Origin: JACQNR01 sp049515175
GTDB lineage: Bacteria; Acidobacteriota; Terriglobia; UBA7540
NCBI GenBank assembly: GCA_049515175.1
Contig: JBEKUI010000264.1
Location: 1-6,205, forward strand
Direction of reading: 5' to 3'
DNA length: 6,205 bases
Shown here piece by piece: positions 4,533-6,205 of this stretch. The first letter of the stretch is position 1, and each line of letters begins with the position of its first letter. Position numbers and translations under genes: made by a program. The notes below the pieces were generated by a model. It did no database searches and was not told the DNA's origin. It worked only from the letters and a program-made list of their open reading frames with translations.

Positions 4533-5996
4533 CTACGTGGACCCGAGGGACGAGGCTATTCGTGGCCCCGTCGCGGGAATCGGAAACGCCACCGAGCCGG
4601 CCACCATACCGGTCACGGCGAGAGTGTAGCTGAGCAGCCCGGCGGAAGTGGGGCCGAATTGCGGATGCGCCAGGCAGATCAGCGGCGGAATGGCGCTGCC
4701 CAGAAAAGCGCAATAGGCCCCGCCCGCGCTGGCGCGTTTCCAATAGATGCCTCCCACAAGCACGGTGAGGGTCGCGGCAAAGGAGAGTGAACCGGTCACC
4801 GTGATGTAACGGAAGACCGATTCCGGAAAGTGATAGAACATTCCCCAGAAGTAGATGAGGACACCGATGACCAGAATCCCCGCCTGGGTGAATACGACTC
4901 GCTCGTGGTCCGAGAGCGTCCGGCGCAGGCGCGGCCCCACGACGTCCTGCACAAGAATCGAGCTGAAAGCGAGGAAGTAGCTTGAATAGGTAGACATCGA
5001 CGCCGCCAGAAACCCGACCGTCACCAGGCCAATCATTCCGGCGGGCAGAATCCTGATGAGCATCTGCGGCAGAGCGGTGCTGCTGGGCGTCACGATGCCG
5101 ACGATAGCCAGCGCCCCCACGCCCCAGATCATCGGGAAGGCGGCGCGAAAAAGCATGAACAGGCTGCTCAGGCGATAGAGGCGCAATGCCAGCGCCACGT
5201 CTTTCATGCTCAGGGCGCGCGCCACCACCGGCTGCCAGGACGACCAGCCACTCAAATAATAGAGGGTCGTCCAGGTGAGAAACAGCGGACCGTAGCGCGT
5301 GGCATCCCAGAGGCTCAGGCCCGCGCTGCCGCGATGAACGGCCACGGCCTCGACGATCTTCTGCCAACCTCCCGCCGCGGCGAAAATGTAATACGTCGTG
5401 CAACTCACCCCAATGAGAATGAAGACGAACTGCACCACGTCGGTGAGCACGACGGAGTACATCCCGCCGAGCATCGTGTAGGCGATCACCACCACCAGCA
5501 TCACGCCCATTATCAGCGGCAGCTTGGCCGGCGAGATGCCCATCACTACGGCCAGGAACGTCCCCTCGGTCTGCAGGAATATCCCCATGTTCAGCACGCC
5601 CACCAGGAAGGTGGCGAGCCCAGCGATCCAGCGAACGTGAGTGTTGAAGCGGGTCTCGAGGAATTCCGGGACCGTGCGGACTTCCAGCGCGCGCAGGCGT
5701 TTGATGATCAAGCCTGTCCGCCCCACAAACCACATCGTGGCAGCGGCGATGACGGAGGCCGACAGCGCCACGAAACCCGCCAGGTAGGCTTCTTCGGAAA
5801 AATAGATGATGGTGACGAGTCCGGTTTCAGTCGCCGCCAGTGTCGCCACGCCCCACAGCGGGCCCAGCCGGCGGCCCATCACCAGAAAATCGTCGAGCGA
5901 GCCGGCGCGCTTCCGGGCGCGCACTCCCAGCACGCCGCAGAAAGCAACAAAACCGATGACCGGCGCCCAATCCAGGGCAGAGAACGGCGATCGCAA
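4533..5996 (-). CDS. Sodium:solute symporter (SSS family) permease
   Basis: A 487-residue polytopic inner-membrane transporter of the SSS family, which couples solute uptake to the sodium gradient. About 13 hydrophobic segments are visible, beginning at residue 9 (LDWAPVIGFVAFCGVLGV). Family signatures include DDFLVMGRRLGPLWG (35-49), YTMLGGMYSVVLTDVVQF (173-190), and GFLAASMSTYSSYFLAFSSI (328-347). The S335-T336 pair sits where the Na2-site hydroxyl residues of the family lie. Conserved polar contacts follow in LSMKDVALALRLYRLSS (262-278). The start is TTG 5996-5994: it fits the usual N-terminus just before the first membrane segment and no ATG or GTG in frame is near, but no clear ribosome site precedes it, so the exact start is uncertain. 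The substrate cannot be told from the sequence. The gene lies 61 bases after an FKBP isomerase and may share its transcript. Confidence 0.92.
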   Translation of the reverse strand: MRSPFSALDWAPVIGFVAFCGVLGVRARKRAGSLDDFLVMGRRLGPLWGVATLAATETGLVTIIYFSEEAYLAGFVALSASVIAAATMWFVGRTGLIIKRLRALEVRTVPEFLETRFNTHVRWIAGLATFLVGVLNMGIFLQTEGTFLAVVMGISPAKLPLIMGVMLVVVIAYTMLGGMYSVVLTDVVQFVFILIGVSCTTYYIFAAAGGWQKIVEAVAVHRGSAGLSLWDATRYGPLFLTWTTLYYLSGWSSWQPVVARALSMKDVALALRLYRLSSLFMLFRAAFPMIWGVGALAIVGIVTPSSTALPQMLIRILPAGMIGLVTVGFLAASMSTYSSYFLAFSSILVQDVVGPRLRRTLSDHERVVFTQAGILVIGVLIYFWGMFYHFPESVFRYITVTGSLSFAATLTVLVGGIYWKRASAGGAYCAFLGSAIPPLICLAHPQFGPTSAGLLSYTLAVTGMVAGSVAFPIPATGPRIASSLGST

Positions 5997-6025
5997 GGTG
6001 ATGCCAACGCAGAATGCAGGTTTTC

Positions 6026-6054
6026 GTAGGGGCGGGTTTCAAACCCGCCCCTGC
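6026..6054. repeat. Near-perfect GC-rich palindrome (REP-like intergenic repeat)
   Basis: GGGGCGGGTTT (6029-6039) and AAACCCGCCCC (6041-6051) are exact reverse complements around one base. The pairing extends through A6028-T6052, a wobble at 6027-6053 and G6026-C6054. It starts three bases after the FKBP stop. There is no U-tract on either side, so it is not a standard terminator. From memory, palindromes of this GTAGGGGCGGGTTT type recur in the intergenic DNA of several environmental phyla, which suggests a dispersed repeat rather than a gene-specific site. Confidence 0.7.
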
Positions 6055-6057
6055 CAG

Positions 6058-6205
6058 CTACTGGAAACCCAGAAGCTCGACCTCGAAGATGAGCGTGGCA
6101 TTGGGGGGAATCACGCCGCCCGCGCCGCGGCTTCCGTAACCGAGTCCGGGGGGAATGGTCAGCTTGCGTTTCCCGCCCACGTGCATCGTCGCGACACCTT
6201 CATCC
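6058..6205 (-). CDS. FKBP-type peptidyl-prolyl cis-trans isomerase, C-terminal part
   Basis: The last 48 codons are visible, ending in TAG at 6060-6058; the N-terminus lies beyond the right edge. The residues read DEGVATMHVGGKRKLTIPPG, then LGYGSRGAGG and VIPPNATLIFEVELLGFQ. This is the hallmark C-terminal half of the FKBP domain, including the MxVGGKRKLTIPP strand, the LGYG turn and the IPPNATLIFEVELL strand that completes the fold. Such enzymes speed proline isomerisation in folding proteins. The domain ends right at the stop, with no extension. Whether it is cytoplasmic or exported cannot be seen. It may be co-transcribed with the symporter 61 bases downstream, unless the palindrome between them stops transcription. 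Confidence 0.93.
   Translation of the reverse strand, partial: DEGVATMHVGGKRKLTIPPGLGYGSRGAGGVIPPNATLIFEVELLGFQ

Noticed and set aside
4480..5733. A 417-codon minus-strand frame overlapping the symporter
   Set aside because: The overlapping frame 4533-5996 encodes recognisable membrane segments and SSS motifs. This one gives an Arg/Gly/His-rich product without hydrophobic segments.

Overview
The window looks like GC-rich bacterial chromosome with every credible gene on the minus strand. The genes fit an environmental Gram-negative. Acidobacteriota is my best guess, from the proline-rich receiver protein, the BamD with a long tail, the style of the transposase N-terminus and a palindromic intergenic repeat. 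No rRNA or other decisive marker is present, so this placement is an inference.

Layout from right to left, which is the direction of transcription. The right edge holds the last 48 codons of an FKBP-type peptidyl-prolyl isomerase (6058-6205). A near-perfect GC-rich palindrome follows directly. Next comes a complete sodium:solute symporter family permease (4533-5996) with a GC hairpin just past its stop. Then there is a gene-poor stretch of about 620 bases (3913-4532). It has a good sigma70-type promoter (4455-4483), a segment with strong pairing potential (about 4262-4448), a second TATAAT box, and an AT-rich array of five degenerate 28-base repeats with alternating 18/24-base spacers (4029-4252). 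Behind this lies deoC (3232-3912), deoxyribose-phosphate aldolase.

After another gene-poor gap (2735-3231) comes a BamD/YfiO-type outer-membrane assembly lipoprotein (1499-2734), whose start is reset to a TTG by its lipoprotein signal. Then comes a receiver-domain protein with a very long Pro/Ala/Glu linker (125-1336). The left edge is the 5' end of an insertion sequence: a probable IS4-family transposase start (1-56) and its outer end near position 121, only 3 bases past the receiver gene's stop.

The genes do not form one obvious pathway. They look like unrelated housekeeping functions (protein folding, solute uptake, deoxynucleoside catabolism, envelope biogenesis, signalling) read in one direction from mostly separate promoters. 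The least explained part is 4029-4484, where promoter, structured segment and repeat array sit in a row upstream of deoC.
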